A stretch of 37,276 nt of DNA from a virus. The translations under genes were made by a program, and so were the position numbers. A model generated the notes under the pieces. The model ran no database searches. It worked only from the letters and a program-made list of their open reading frames with translations, and was not told the origin of the DNA. Location of the stretch: IMG/VR virus record IMGVR_UViG_3300031951_000542, positions 1 through 37,276 of that record; one strand, written 5' to 3'. Every line of letters starts with the position of its first letter. Position 1 is the first letter of the stretch. Positions 1 through 6,971 of the stretch are shown in pieces.

Positions 1-78
1 ACCGTGATAGTGAAAGAGAAAGAGGGCTACATCAAATTTAAAACTGAAAACAGCAATTACGAACTATGGCAACAATAG
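1..78 (+). CDS. 3' end of an unknown upstream gene (partial)
   Basis: Frame 1 is open from the first base of the window to a TAG at 76-78 and gives 25 residues ending in NYELWQQ. It overlaps the start of the next gene by 13 nt, which is the usual style in this operon. The remnant is Lys/Glu-rich and too short to assign to a family. It is called a gene end because the frame is open to the edge and no other explanation for the first 65 bases is visible. The alternative is that these bases are only a leader of the next gene. Confidence 0.5.
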   Translation, partial: TVIVKEKEGYIKFKTENSNYELWQQ

Positions 79-467
79 AACAAAAGAAAAGCGAGATGGT
101 CAAAGATCTGATCAACAAGATGTTTGAGATCGCCGGTCACGACGTGACCTATGACGACGTCAAGGACAGAAAGGATGACTGGTACACCCAGTGGACCATG
201 AGTGTCAAGCAGAGCAACGAGTGGGTTGAATGGGGAGAGAAAGAAATAGCAAGAAGGTTTAGGCGTAGCAAGAAGTTATGCCAAGTAGAGATGGCTTGGT
301 TCTCTCTGATGTATGGCCTTAAGTTTAGAATCTCTATCGACTGCGACCGCTGCGGATCGGTTATCAAGACAGAAGACCAGATGTCACAATTTGAGAAGGA
401 CGCATACCTTGGAAGGCAAGAAATGTTGCCAAAGTTATGCACAAAATGTAGGAATTCTGATAACTAA
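66..467 (+). CDS. Conserved phage protein with C-terminal zinc ribbon
   Basis: A 133-residue protein with a charged, helical N-terminal part rich in Trp and Lys/Arg. A C-terminal treble-Cys-pair ribbon has C93-x2-C96 and C125-x2-C128, spaced as expected for binding one zinc ion. Proteins with this layout (a WY...W..W motif, then a W-F-x-L-x-YGL segment) occur as unnamed early proteins of Bacteroidetes phages; that recognition is from memory, not from a search. It opens the visible part of the replication/recombination operon. Function is unknown; a nucleic-acid or protein adaptor role is plausible for a small zinc ribbon but is inference only. Confidence 0.85.
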   Translation: MATIEQKKSEMVKDLINKMFEIAGHDVTYDDVKDRKDDWYTQWTMSVKQSNEWVEWGEKEIARRFRRSKKLCQVEMAWFSLMYGLKFRISIDCDRCGSVIKTEDQMSQFEKDAYLGRQEMLPKLCTKCRNSDN

Positions 468-471
468 AAGG

Positions 472-479
472 TAAATTTG
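472..479 (+). promoter_or_regulatory. Bacteroidetes -7 box (TAAATTTG)
   Basis: TAAATTTG matches the TAnnTTTG -7 element of the Bacteroidetes primary sigma factor. It lies in the 15-nt gap between two genes and ends 3 nt before the ATG at 483, so the predicted transcript would start at or just after the start codon. No clear -33 TTG/TTTG is visible 17-19 nt upstream. Confidence 0.45.
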
Positions 480-482
480 TAG

Positions 483-704
483 ATGAGTTTTGATATAGTA
501 AACAAGCCAGCACACTACAACCAGTCGGCTATCGAGTGCATCGAAGCGATAGAGGCTTCAATGACCAAAGACCAGTTCTGCGGGTACTTAAAGGGAAACA
601 TACTTAAGTACATGTGGCGGTTTGAGGACAAGAACAAAGCAGAGGACCTCAAGAAGGCCCAATGGTATTTAAATAAATTAATAAAATCATATGAGCAAGT
701 TTAA
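483..704 (+). CDS. DUF3310 family protein
   Basis: A 73-residue protein with the features of DUF3310: an N-terminal NKPAHYN motif, then ECIEAIE, a YLKGNILKYMWRFE core and a C-terminal KAQWYLNKL helix. The family is common in phage genomes and is sometimes annotated as a nucleotide kinase. That activity is poorly established, and no P-loop is present here. The start at 483 is supported by the conserved N-terminal motif beginning at residue 7. The gene overlaps the next one by 14 nt, consistent with translational coupling. Confidence 0.9.
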   Translation: MSFDIVNKPAHYNQSAIECIEAIEASMTKDQFCGYLKGNILKYMWRFEDKNKAEDLKKAQWYLNKLIKSYEQV

Positions 705-1269
705 AGAATTAAATTCAATCAACGTCAACAAGATGACGGAGAAGAAGGGAAACCTAACTTACCTGTCATGGGCTTACGCATGGCAAGAGACAATGAAGGT
801 CTGCCAAGACATGACACGCACCGTTTACGAGTCTGCGACCGGTAACAACTACCACACAGACGGCAAGACAGCATGGGTTAAGGTCGGCATCACCATCGGT
901 GGCCAAGAGCACATCGACTACCTGCCAATCATGGATGCAAGAAACGCTGCGCTTCCCATCGAGAAGGTTACGTCGTTCGATGTTAACAAGGCCATCCAGC
1001 GGTCAACCACCAAGGCCATCGGCCTGCACGGACTAGGTCTTTACATCTACGCCGGCGAGGACATGCCAGACGACGAGAAGGCCGCTAAGGCCCCATCAGA
1101 GCCAGCCATCATCGAGCTAGTTGTTGGTGACGAGAACTGGGCCAAGGTAATGAACTACTTGACAGCAAACAAGAAGAAGGGATCTAAGTTCATCATCGAG
1201 CAGTTGTCGAAGAAGTACAGCATCAGCGAGGCCACACGCAGTGAGATCAACAAGGAGGTAGCATCGTGA
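691..1269 (+). CDS. Single-strand annealing protein, DUF1071 (Sak3-like) type
   Basis: A 192-residue protein. Its first ~130 residues match the DUF1071 pattern of phage single-strand annealing proteins: NLTYLSWAYAW near residue 21, a middle segment around PIMDARNAA, and VNKAIQRSTTKAIGLHGLGLYIYAGED near residues 90-117. The C-terminal ~60 residues are charged and helical. In this family the protein coats resected single strands and pairs homologous DNA. The next gene encodes a PD-(D/E)XK nuclease and the one after an SSB-like protein, so the three form a complete Red-type recombination cassette. The stop codon overlaps the GTG start of the exonuclease gene. Confidence 0.88.
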   Translation: MSKFKELNSINVNKMTEKKGNLTYLSWAYAWQETMKVCQDMTRTVYESATGNNYHTDGKTAWVKVGITIGGQEHIDYLPIMDARNAALPIEKVTSFDVNKAIQRSTTKAIGLHGLGLYIYAGEDMPDDEKAAKAPSEPAIIELVVGDENWAKVMNYLTANKKKGSKFIIEQLSKKYSISEATRSEINKEVAS

Positions 1270-2000
1270 CAACCGAAATCCTAACGAGACTGAACAGCGA
1301 CTCTGACTACTACGGAACATTTGGAAAACAGTTCCTCTCAAACTCGGACATCGGGGCCCTACTGAAGGACCCCTCGTCCTTTGGGAAGGACAAAGAGAAA
1401 ACCGTTCCGATGGTGCAGGGTTCTTACTTCCACGCATCACTGCTTGAGCCAGAGAAGGTCGTTGACTTTCTGATCTGCGACGTGTCATCTAGAAATACCA
1501 ACAGGTACAAAGAGATGTGCGAGGCACACCAGACAGACATCATCCTGCTGTCTAAGGAGGTCGAGGAGTTGGACGCGATGGTTGACTCCATCAAGGGCCG
1601 CATGGACTTCTTCGACATGATCTACGAGGACGGCAATCTGTACGAGCAGCCAGGCATCTCCAACATCATGGGAGAGACATGGAAGGGAAAGGCAGACATC
1701 ATCTCATCGGAGTATGTCATCGACCTAAAGACCACATCAAACATCGAGGAGTTCAAGTACTCTGCAAGGAAGTACAACTACGACTCACAGGCCTACATCT
1801 ACAATCAGATCTTCGGCAAGCCGGTTCTGTTCATTGCGGTAGAGAAGGGCACAAACAAGACGGGAATGTTCGACTGCTCAGAGGAGTTCCTAGACCGTGG
1901 CAAAGAGAAAGTACAAAGAGCAATAGAAGTATGGCGCAAGTTCTTCGGGCCAAACAAAACAGAAGACATCACACAATACTACACAAAAGAAACATTATGA
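1266..2000 (+). CDS. PD-(D/E)XK exonuclease (RecE/lambda-exo-like)
   Basis: A 244-residue protein starting at GTG; the GTGA overlap with the annealing-protein stop decides the start. The N-terminal third contains the LSNSDIGALLKDP and GSYFHASLLEP segments typical of RecE/YqaJ-like phage nucleases, where substrates are recognised. The catalytic motif is visible: D144 in GKADII, then D153-L-K155 in VIDLKTT, followed by an SQAYIY helix (the Q-x-x-x-Y motif). The predicted job is 5'-3' resection of double-stranded DNA to give 3' tails for the preceding annealing protein. Aspartate in place of the usual glutamate before K155 is allowed in the family. Confidence 0.88.
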   Translation: MTTEILTRLNSDSDYYGTFGKQFLSNSDIGALLKDPSSFGKDKEKTVPMVQGSYFHASLLEPEKVVDFLICDVSSRNTNRYKEMCEAHQTDIILLSKEVEELDAMVDSIKGRMDFFDMIYEDGNLYEQPGISNIMGETWKGKADIISSEYVIDLKTTSNIEEFKYSARKYNYDSQAYIYNQIFGKPVLFIAVEKGTNKTGMFDCSEEFLDRGKEKVQRAIEVWRKFFGPNKTEDITQYYTKETL

Positions 2001-2287
2001 GTGCACTAATCAGTTTATCAATCGACGTGACTAAGATCACAAAAAGCAAACTTAAGGACGGTAAGTACCTTGACGTAACCATCTCTGTAGACGACCAGAC
2101 CAACCAGTGGGGCAAGAACGCATCCATCTACGAGTCGCAGACAAAAGAGGAACGCGAATCTAAGGCCTCTAAGGCCTACATCGGAGGCGGAAAGGTAGTT
2201 TGGACCAACGGAACTATTTCAGTGGCTGAGAAGGCCTCTAATGAGCCCAAGAAGGCAAATCCTCCGGTAGACGAGTTACCGTTCTAA
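1997..2287 (+). CDS. SSB-like protein with acidic DELPF tail
   Basis: A 96-residue protein; the ATG overlaps the exonuclease stop codon as ATGA, which fixes the start although the frame is open further upstream. It is predicted to be mostly beta-strand in its first ~75 residues (alternating hydrophobic pattern ISLSIDV, YLDVTISV, GKVVWTNGTISV). It then has a short Pro/Lys linker and ends in DELPF. This C-terminal tip resembles the D-D-x-P-F tip by which bacterial SSB recruits partner proteins. Together with the annealing protein and nuclease upstream, this suggests a small phage single-strand DNA-binding protein with an OB-like fold. The fold is inference; the tail is seen directly. Confidence 0.75.
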   Translation: MSALISLSIDVTKITKSKLKDGKYLDVTISVDDQTNQWGKNASIYESQTKEERESKASKAYIGGGKVVWTNGTISVAEKASNEPKKANPPVDELPF

Positions 2288-2295
2288 GAAACCAA

Positions 2296-2341
2296 GACAC
2301 TGGCACAGGGGACCGCCCCCTGTGTCGTTGTGTCGGTTTTT
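2296..2341 (+). terminator. Intrinsic terminator after the recombination cassette
   Basis: Inner stem CACAGGGG (2304-2311) / CCCCTGTG (2317-2324) with loop ACCGC, enclosed by GACAC (2296-2300) / GTGTC (2330-2334), followed by GG and five T residues (2337-2341). It sits directly after the SSB-like gene. Two CGACACA motifs (in reverse orientation) of the neighbouring array fall inside it. Confidence 0.65.
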
Positions 2342-2537
2342 AGCTCTCCTATTCTATATATATTATTTATACTACTTATATTTTTTTCTTTGAATAAGTA
2401 TTGAACAAGTAAAAATCGACACAAAAAAGCTAAGTAAAAGAAATTCAATGCGCTTGGTTGTGTCGCTTACTTTTAAAATCGACACTAAACCGACACAAAC
2501 CCCAAAAAAACGACACAAAATGGCAAAAATCGACACA
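2321..2537 (+). repeat. CGACACA iteron-like array
   Basis: Eight copies of CGACAC(A) within about 215 bp. Forward copies start at 2417, 2480, 2491, 2511 and 2531; reverse copies (TGTGTCG) lie at 2321-2327, 2329-2335 and 2459-2465. Most have A-rich flanks, giving a longer consensus near AAAATCGACACAAA. Centre-to-centre steps from the copy at 2417 onward are about 42, 21, 11, 20 and 20 bp, i.e. whole numbers of helical turns. The array runs into the first codons of the gene at 2520. Confidence 0.75.
2341..2537. other. Candidate replication origin (AT-rich stretch plus iterons)
   Basis: Bases 2341-2400 are almost pure A/T (runs such as TATATATATTATTTATAC) and adjoin the helically phased CGACAC motifs at 2417-2537. 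An AT-rich unwinding element beside phased iterons is the usual build of an initiator-dependent origin. The primase-helicase gene starts about 500 bp downstream. No promoter-like TAnnTTTG box was found here. The alternative is a regulator-binding region controlling the downstream genes. Confidence 0.5.
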
Positions 2538-2702
2538 CATAAGATCAGAATTATACACGCTGAGGTGGTAGAGAATGGAATTTTAATCAAGGCAATTGGA
2601 CTTTATTCACCCGACGGCGACTATATTCGCGACACCAAGTTGAACGGCAAGCTTCTTTGCACACTCACCGAGTCATTGATGGACATTAAAATTTGTAACT
2701 GA
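2520..2702 (+). CDS. Small unknown protein downstream of the iteron array
   Basis: A 60-residue protein starting MAKIDTHK. The frame is open upstream to an ATG at 2448, but the extra 24 residues would be read from the iteron repeats and are low-complexity (Lys/Thr/Pro), so 2520 is preferred. The pattern of short strands (IRIIHAEVV, ILIKAIGLY, GKLLCTL) suggests a small beta-rich fold. No family is recognised. The stop overlaps the next start as TGATG. Because its first codons contain the last CGACACA motif, its expression may be affected by whatever binds the array. Confidence 0.6.
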   Translation: MAKIDTHKIRIIHAEVVENGILIKAIGLYSPDGDYIRDTKLNGKLLCTLTESLMDIKICN

Positions 2703-2908
2703 TGCCAGACATAACAATGTGTAATGGCACTGGATGTCCAAGGAAGGAATCATGCCACAGATTTACAGCAAAGCCAAGTGAGTACCAGTCATACTTTGTT
2801 ACGCCTCCGGTAAAAGAGGACGGCAAGTGTGAGATGTACTGGGGCGATGCTCAGCAAGACATATACGACGCACTTAGCGACATCGTAAATGGTATTGGAA
2901 ATTTATAA
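2702..2908 (+). CDS. Cys-rich small phage protein
   Basis: A 68-residue protein with four cysteines, C7-x4-C12-x5-C18 and C43, in a CNGTGCPRKESCHRF context, followed by an aromatic YQSYF / PP segment and a short acidic C-terminal helix. The arrangement suggests a metal site (zinc or iron-sulphur), but this cannot be decided from sequence. Similar small Cys-rich proteins recur in early regions of Bacteroidetes phages (from memory). It overlaps the preceding stop by one base and the following HTH gene by 20 nt. Confidence 0.8.
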   Translation: MPDITMCNGTGCPRKESCHRFTAKPSEYQSYFVTPPVKEDGKCEMYWGDAQQDIYDALSDIVNGIGNL

Positions 2909-3074
2909 GTGCACGGCAAGGCAGTACGCCGTGTTAATAATGAGGGAGGACCTACACTACTCCTACCAAAAGTGTGGTATCAAGCTTGGCATATCTAGGT
3001 ATGCGGCTTTTCAGTTATACAAACGAGCAAAAATCAAATTAAATGGGAAACATAACAATATTCAAAAGCATTAA
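2889..3074 (+). CDS. Small HTH protein resembling sigma-70 region 4
   Basis: A 61-residue protein whose whole length fits a region-4-type helix-turn-helix: a T-x-R-Q-x-x-V-L start (TARQYAVLI, residues 9-17), a middle helix, then the recognition part KLGISRYAAFQLYKRAKIKL at residues 32-51. The match to the TARQ motif supports the start at 2889 rather than the internal ATG at 2940. It overlaps its neighbours on both sides (20 nt and 32 nt). It could redirect or modulate host RNA polymerase, or simply be a DNA-binding regulator; no sigma region 2 is present. Confidence 0.7.
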   Translation: MVLEIYKCTARQYAVLIMREDLHYSYQKCGIKLGISRYAAFQLYKRAKIKLNGKHNNIQKH

Positions 3075-5439
3075 GGACACTTCCACTCCTTTCTACCGGT
3101 CTGTTGACTACATCATACACCGGATCAGAGAAGGGAAGTCCAAGGACATCATCAAGCGGATCAGAGAGGAGAAGGACAAGGACAAGCGAAACCAAATCAA
3201 GAAGGAGCTACCGGCAATATGTTTCTCTGGCGAGTTCACTCGCAGGGAAGACTCAGCGCTCATCGCCCACTCTGGAATCATCTGTCTTGACTTTGATGGT
3301 TTCACCAAGAAGGCGGACATGCTGGCCAAGAAGGACGAGTTCACGAAGGACAAGCACACGCTGGCCGTATTTATCTCTCCATCTGGTGATGGTCTAAAGG
3401 TACTTGTAAGAGTTCCTGCCGATGAGAACAAGCACAAGAGCTACTTCAACGCGCTGGAGAAGTACTACAACTGCGAGCAGTTTGACAAGACGTCAAAGAA
3501 CGTAAGCCGTGTGTGTTATGAGTCTTACGACCCGTTGATCTTTCACAACCCAGAGGCAAAGCAGTGGGACAAGCTAGCAGAGGAGGAGTACGAGCCGATC
3601 GAGAGGCCGGAGAACAAACGTACCATCACCGTTACTGACCAGAACGAAATCATCAGACGCTTGCGCCTGTGGTGGGACAGAGAGTATGGAATGGTCGTGG
3701 GCGAGAGAAACCACAACCTGTACGTGCTCGCTGCCGCGTTCAATGACTTTGGTGTAAACAAGGAGCTGGCCACTTATGTGCTGAGCGAGTTTGCACACGA
3801 CGACTTCCCGCTGTCAGAGGTAAAGACCACCATCGACAGTGCCTACAAAAAGGAGATGAACTTCGGCATCAAGTTCTTTGAGGACAGGGATGCCATCGAC
3901 AGCGTTCGCCGTCAGATAAAGAAGGGCGTGCCAAAAAAGGAGATACGTCAGCAGCTTAAGGAGTCTGGACTGAATGACGAGGTTACCGACGCCGTAATTG
4001 TAAAGATCGAGGAGGACTCCTCAAGCAAAGAGTTTTGGACCAAGTCGTCGAAGGGCGTTGTGTCTGTAGTTCATTACCTATTAAAAGAGTTTTTAGAAGA
4101 CAATGGCTATTTCAAGTATTCGCCAGAAGGCACAAAGAATTATATTTTTGTTAAGGTTACGAACAACCTTATATCAAATACGACGGAAGATGAGATAAAG
4201 GACTTGGTGCTGGACTACCTGTTCAGAATGGAGGACCTTTCAATCTACAACCACTTTGCAGACAAGACACGCTACTTCAAGGAGGACTTCCTGTCGATGC
4301 TGTCGCCGGTTGACGTGTACTTCGTTGAGGACGACAAGGACAATGCATACCTGTACTACAGGAACTGCGCCGTTCGTGTTACCTGTAGCGACATCACAAT
4401 GATCGACTACCTCGATCTTGGTGGATACGTTTGGAAAGACCAAGTAATTGACAGGGACTTTCAGATCTGCGACGCGTATGACTGCGACTTTAAAACGTTC
4501 ATCAGCAACATCTCTGGTGGAGAGAAGGACCGCATCAGATCGGTAGAGAGTACCATTGGTTTCCTGCTTCATAGCTACAAGAACCTTGGCTACTGCCCGG
4601 CGGTAATCATCAATGATGAGGTCATCACTGATAACCCAGAGGGAGGAACCGGTAAGGGCCTGTTCATGAACGCGGTGTCCAGGATGAAGAAGTCAGCGGT
4701 TATCGACGGCAAGAGTTTCAACTTCGAGCGAAGCTTTGCGTATCAGACCGTGTCAACGGACACGCAGATCATTGTGTTTGATGACGTGAGAAGGAACTTT
4801 GACTTTGAGAGGTTGTTCTCTATTGTAACCGAGGGTATCACACTTGAGAAGAAGAACAAGGACGCGATCAAGATTCCGTTCCACAAGTCACCGAAGGTAG
4901 TTATCACAACCAACTACGCCATCAAGGGAAAGGGTAACTCTTTCGAGCGACGCAAGTGGGAGCTAGAGTTCAAGCAGCACTACAGCAAAGACTTCACGCC
5001 ACAGATTGAGTTCGGCCGGTTGTTGTTTGAAGACTGGAACGAGGACGACTGGTGCAAGTTTGACAACTACATGGTCAACAACTTGAAGAACTACCTATGC
5101 TTTGGCTTTGTAAGATCAGACTTCAAGAACTTGAAGACGCGTAAGTTTATCGCCGAGACAGACCACAACTTCTGGGAGTGGATGACAGACAAGGAGAACC
5201 GGTTCGTCAAGGTGAACACCAAGATCTACAAGGAGGACGTGTACAAGGAGTTTGTTGTCGATAACCCAGACTACGGCCAGCGAGGCAAGACGTCTATATC
5301 GCTCAACAAGTTCTACAAGTGGCTTGAGGCCTTTGGTCTTTTCTACACGGGAGAGACAGTAGAGCAGGGACGCGATGGCTCTGGACGATGGATTAAGTTT
5401 GTAAGAAGTGAAGCTGAGCAAGTTGAATTTGATTTCTAA
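3043..5439 (+). CDS. Primase-helicase (VirE_N/BT4734-type N-terminus, SF3-like helicase)
   Basis: A 798-residue replication protein. Residues ~1-170 resemble the VirE_N/BT4734-like domain, with a GIICLDFDGF motif (D83, D85) and SPSGDGLKVLVRV near 112-124. These look like motifs I and II of archaeo-eukaryotic-type primases, an inference. Residues ~205-280 form a small helical domain (WWDREYG ... FNDFGV) like primase C-terminal modules. The C-terminal half is a helicase: Walker A NPEGGTGKGLF near residues 530-540, Walker B QIIVFDDV near 574-582, sensor 1 KVVITTNYAIKG near 622-634. It probably unwinds and primes at the fork, and may start at the nearby iteron array. It ends with a TAATG overlap onto the SF2 helicase gene. 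Confidence 0.88.
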   Translation: MGNITIFKSIKDTSTPFYRSVDYIIHRIREGKSKDIIKRIREEKDKDKRNQIKKELPAICFSGEFTRREDSALIAHSGIICLDFDGFTKKADMLAKKDEFTKDKHTLAVFISPSGDGLKVLVRVPADENKHKSYFNALEKYYNCEQFDKTSKNVSRVCYESYDPLIFHNPEAKQWDKLAEEEYEPIERPENKRTITVTDQNEIIRRLRLWWDREYGMVVGERNHNLYVLAAAFNDFGVNKELATYVLSEFAHDDFPLSEVKTTIDSAYKKEMNFGIKFFEDRDAIDSVRRQIKKGVPKKEIRQQLKESGLNDEVTDAVIVKIEEDSSSKEFWTKSSKGVVSVVHYLLKEFLEDNGYFKYSPEGTKNYIFVKVTNNLISNTTEDEIKDLVLDYLFRMEDLSIYNHFADKTRYFKEDFLSMLSPVDVYFVEDDKDNAYLYYRNCAVRVTCSDITMIDYLDLGGYVWKDQVIDRDFQICDAYDCDFKTFISNISGGEKDRIRSVESTIGFLLHSYKNLGYCPAVIINDEVITDNPEGGTGKGLFMNAVSRMKKSAVIDGKSFNFERSFAYQTVSTDTQIIVFDDVRRNFDFERLFSIVTEGITLEKKNKDAIKIPFHKSPKVVITTNYAIKGKGNSFERRKWELEFKQHYSKDFTPQIEFGRLLFEDWNEDDWCKFDNYMVNNLKNYLCFGFVRSDFKNLKTRKFIAETDHNFWEWMTDKENRFVKVNTKIYKEDVYKEFVVDNPDYGQRGKTSISLNKFYKWLEAFGLFYTGETVEQGRDGSGRWIKFVRSEAEQVEFDF

Positions 5440-6689
5440 TGGAAAATAAAATCACATTAAGACCATACCAGCAGGACATAGTGGAAAAGACTCGTGTCCT
5501 GCTAATGGGTCCTAAAAGGTTCGCATATCTTTCTATGGAGGTGAGGACGGGCAAGACATTAACAGCACTGTCCGCTCTTGACCATATCGTTGACGTCAAC
5601 GAAATGGTATTTGTCACCAAGAAGAAGGCCATTGCTGGAATCCAGAAGGACTACAAGGCCCTTGCTCCTAAGTATAAGTGTACGTTTATTAACTACGAGA
5701 GCCTGCACAAACTAGACGTGAGTAAGATCGACGCCATTGTATTCGATGAGGCACACGGAATGGGAGCGTTTCCAAAGCCAAGCAATAGGGCCAAGGAGGC
5801 CCGTGCCTTGGTGTTGAAGCACAACCCATACGTCATCTTCTTGTCTGGAACTCCATCGCCGGAGTCGTACTCACAGATGTACCATCAGATGTGGGTGCTT
5901 GGATCTAGGTCTCCGTTTACTGAGCCTACGTTTTACAAGTGGGCACATACATACGTAAAGGTATGGGAGCGTATGATAAACGGCTTTCGTGTTCACGACT
6001 ACAGCAACGCATACCAAGACAAGGTAATGGACGCCATCAAGCCATACATGATAAGCTACACGCAGAGCGAAGCAGGATTTACATCCAAGGTAAACGAGCA
6101 TGTGTTAAAGGTAACGATGTCTGACACAACGTACAAGATCGCTGACAAGCTGAAGCGTGACTTGGTGTTCGAGGGAAAGGAGGATGTGATACTTGCGGAT
6201 ACGCCGGTGAAGCTGATGCAGAAGCTGCACCAGATCTACAGCGGTACAGTCATTCTTGAGTCTGGAAAGGCAATCATACTGGACAAGACCAAGGCAGAGT
6301 TCATCAGAGAGAAGTTTGCAGGAAAACGCATAGCGGTCTTCTACAAATTCCAGGCAGAGCTAGAATGCTTGTTGTCTGTCTTCCAAGAAGATATGACCAC
6401 CGATTTAGGAAAATTTCATGCAGGTGAGTGTAACAACTTTGCTATACAAATTGTTACCGGGCGTGAGGGGATATCTCTAAAGGAGGCTGACTTCTTGGTC
6501 TACTACAATATTGACTTCTCCGCCACGTCCTACTGGCAGAGCCGTGATCGCCTAACTACGATGGATAGACTAGAGAACAATGTGTACTGGATCTTTGCAG
6601 ATGGTGGCATCGAAGAGAAAATCTACAAGGTTGTGCAAGGAAAAAAGCCGTACACTGTTTCACATTTTAAGCGTGATGTTTTAAAGTAA
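5439..6689 (+). CDS. SF2 DEAH-type (SNF2-like) helicase
   Basis: A 416-residue superfamily 2 helicase. Visible motifs: a Q-like LRPYQQ at residues 7-12, motif I VRTGKT (35-40, K39), motif II DEAH (103-106), motif III SGT (136-138), motif V TGREGISL near 345, and motif VI QSRDR (367-371). It is shorter than most SNF2 proteins and has no extra nuclease or chromatin domains. In phages such proteins usually stand beside a VRR-NUC nuclease, as here, and are thought to assist replication or recombination restart; the exact substrate is not known. The ATG overlaps the primase-helicase stop (TAATG). Confidence 0.9.
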   Translation: MENKITLRPYQQDIVEKTRVLLMGPKRFAYLSMEVRTGKTLTALSALDHIVDVNEMVFVTKKKAIAGIQKDYKALAPKYKCTFINYESLHKLDVSKIDAIVFDEAHGMGAFPKPSNRAKEARALVLKHNPYVIFLSGTPSPESYSQMYHQMWVLGSRSPFTEPTFYKWAHTYVKVWERMINGFRVHDYSNAYQDKVMDAIKPYMISYTQSEAGFTSKVNEHVLKVTMSDTTYKIADKLKRDLVFEGKEDVILADTPVKLMQKLHQIYSGTVILESGKAIILDKTKAEFIREKFAGKRIAVFYKFQAELECLLSVFQEDMTTDLGKFHAGECNNFAIQIVTGREGISLKEADFLVYYNIDFSATSYWQSRDRLTTMDRLENNVYWIFADGGIEEKIYKVVQGKKPYTVSHFKRDVLK

Positions 6690-6695
6690 AGGTAC

Positions 6696-6703
6696 TATAT
6701 TTG
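6696..6703 (+). promoter_or_regulatory. Bacteroidetes -7 box (TATATTTG)
   Basis: TATATTTG lies in the 21-nt gap after the helicase stop and ends 7 nt before the VRR-NUC ATG. It would give an internal promoter with a near-leaderless transcript for the nuclease-MazG-RNR genes. No convincing -33 element precedes it. Confidence 0.5.
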
Positions 6704-6710
6704 CAACCCC

Positions 6711-6971
6711 ATGTTAGAATCTAAGCTGCAATCAAAGATGATCAAGCTTGCTGAGGAAAACGGGTGGTACGTCCTAAAACTTTTGAGTACAAACAAGCCA
6801 GGCATTCCCGATCTGTACATGTATCGGGCGGGAAGAACTGTCTTTGTTGAGGTCAAGAGGGAAGGCGGAAAGGCCCGGCCACTGCAAGAGTATCGAATGA
6901 AGGAGCTGAAAGAGATAGGAGTCGAGGCATTAGTCTGCGACTCAATTGAAAAATTTAAAGAACTATTATGA
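6711..6971 (+). CDS. VRR-NUC domain nuclease
   Basis: An 86-residue stand-alone VRR-NUC domain of the PD-(D/E)XK nuclease superfamily. The catalytic pattern is seen directly: GIPDLYM with D34, then VFVEVK with E47 and K49, GGKARPLQ after it, and a C-terminal helix IEKFKELL. Stand-alone phage members cut branched or looped DNA such as Holliday junctions. Its position directly after an SF2 helicase fits a shared job in recombination intermediates. It has its own candidate promoter 7 nt upstream and overlaps the MazG-like gene (ATGA). Confidence 0.92.
   Translation: MLESKLQSKMIKLAEENGWYVLKLLSTNKPGIPDLYMYRAGRTVFVEVKREGGKARPLQEYRMKELKEIGVEALVCDSIEKFKELL

Noticed and set aside
1679-1996. Long frame upstream of the SSB-like gene (start 1679)
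   Set aside because: It lies out of frame inside the exonuclease gene; the ATGA junction at 1997 is the natural start.
2448-2519. 24-codon extension of the 60-aa protein (start 2448)
   Set aside because: These codons are made of the CGACAC repeats and A-rich linkers and give low-complexity sequence; the ATG at 2520 is preferred, though the longer form cannot be excluded.
3104-3397. 97-codon plus-strand frame inside the primase gene
   Set aside because: Ser/Thr/Arg-rich product of an alternative frame of a strongly conserved domain; no start signal.
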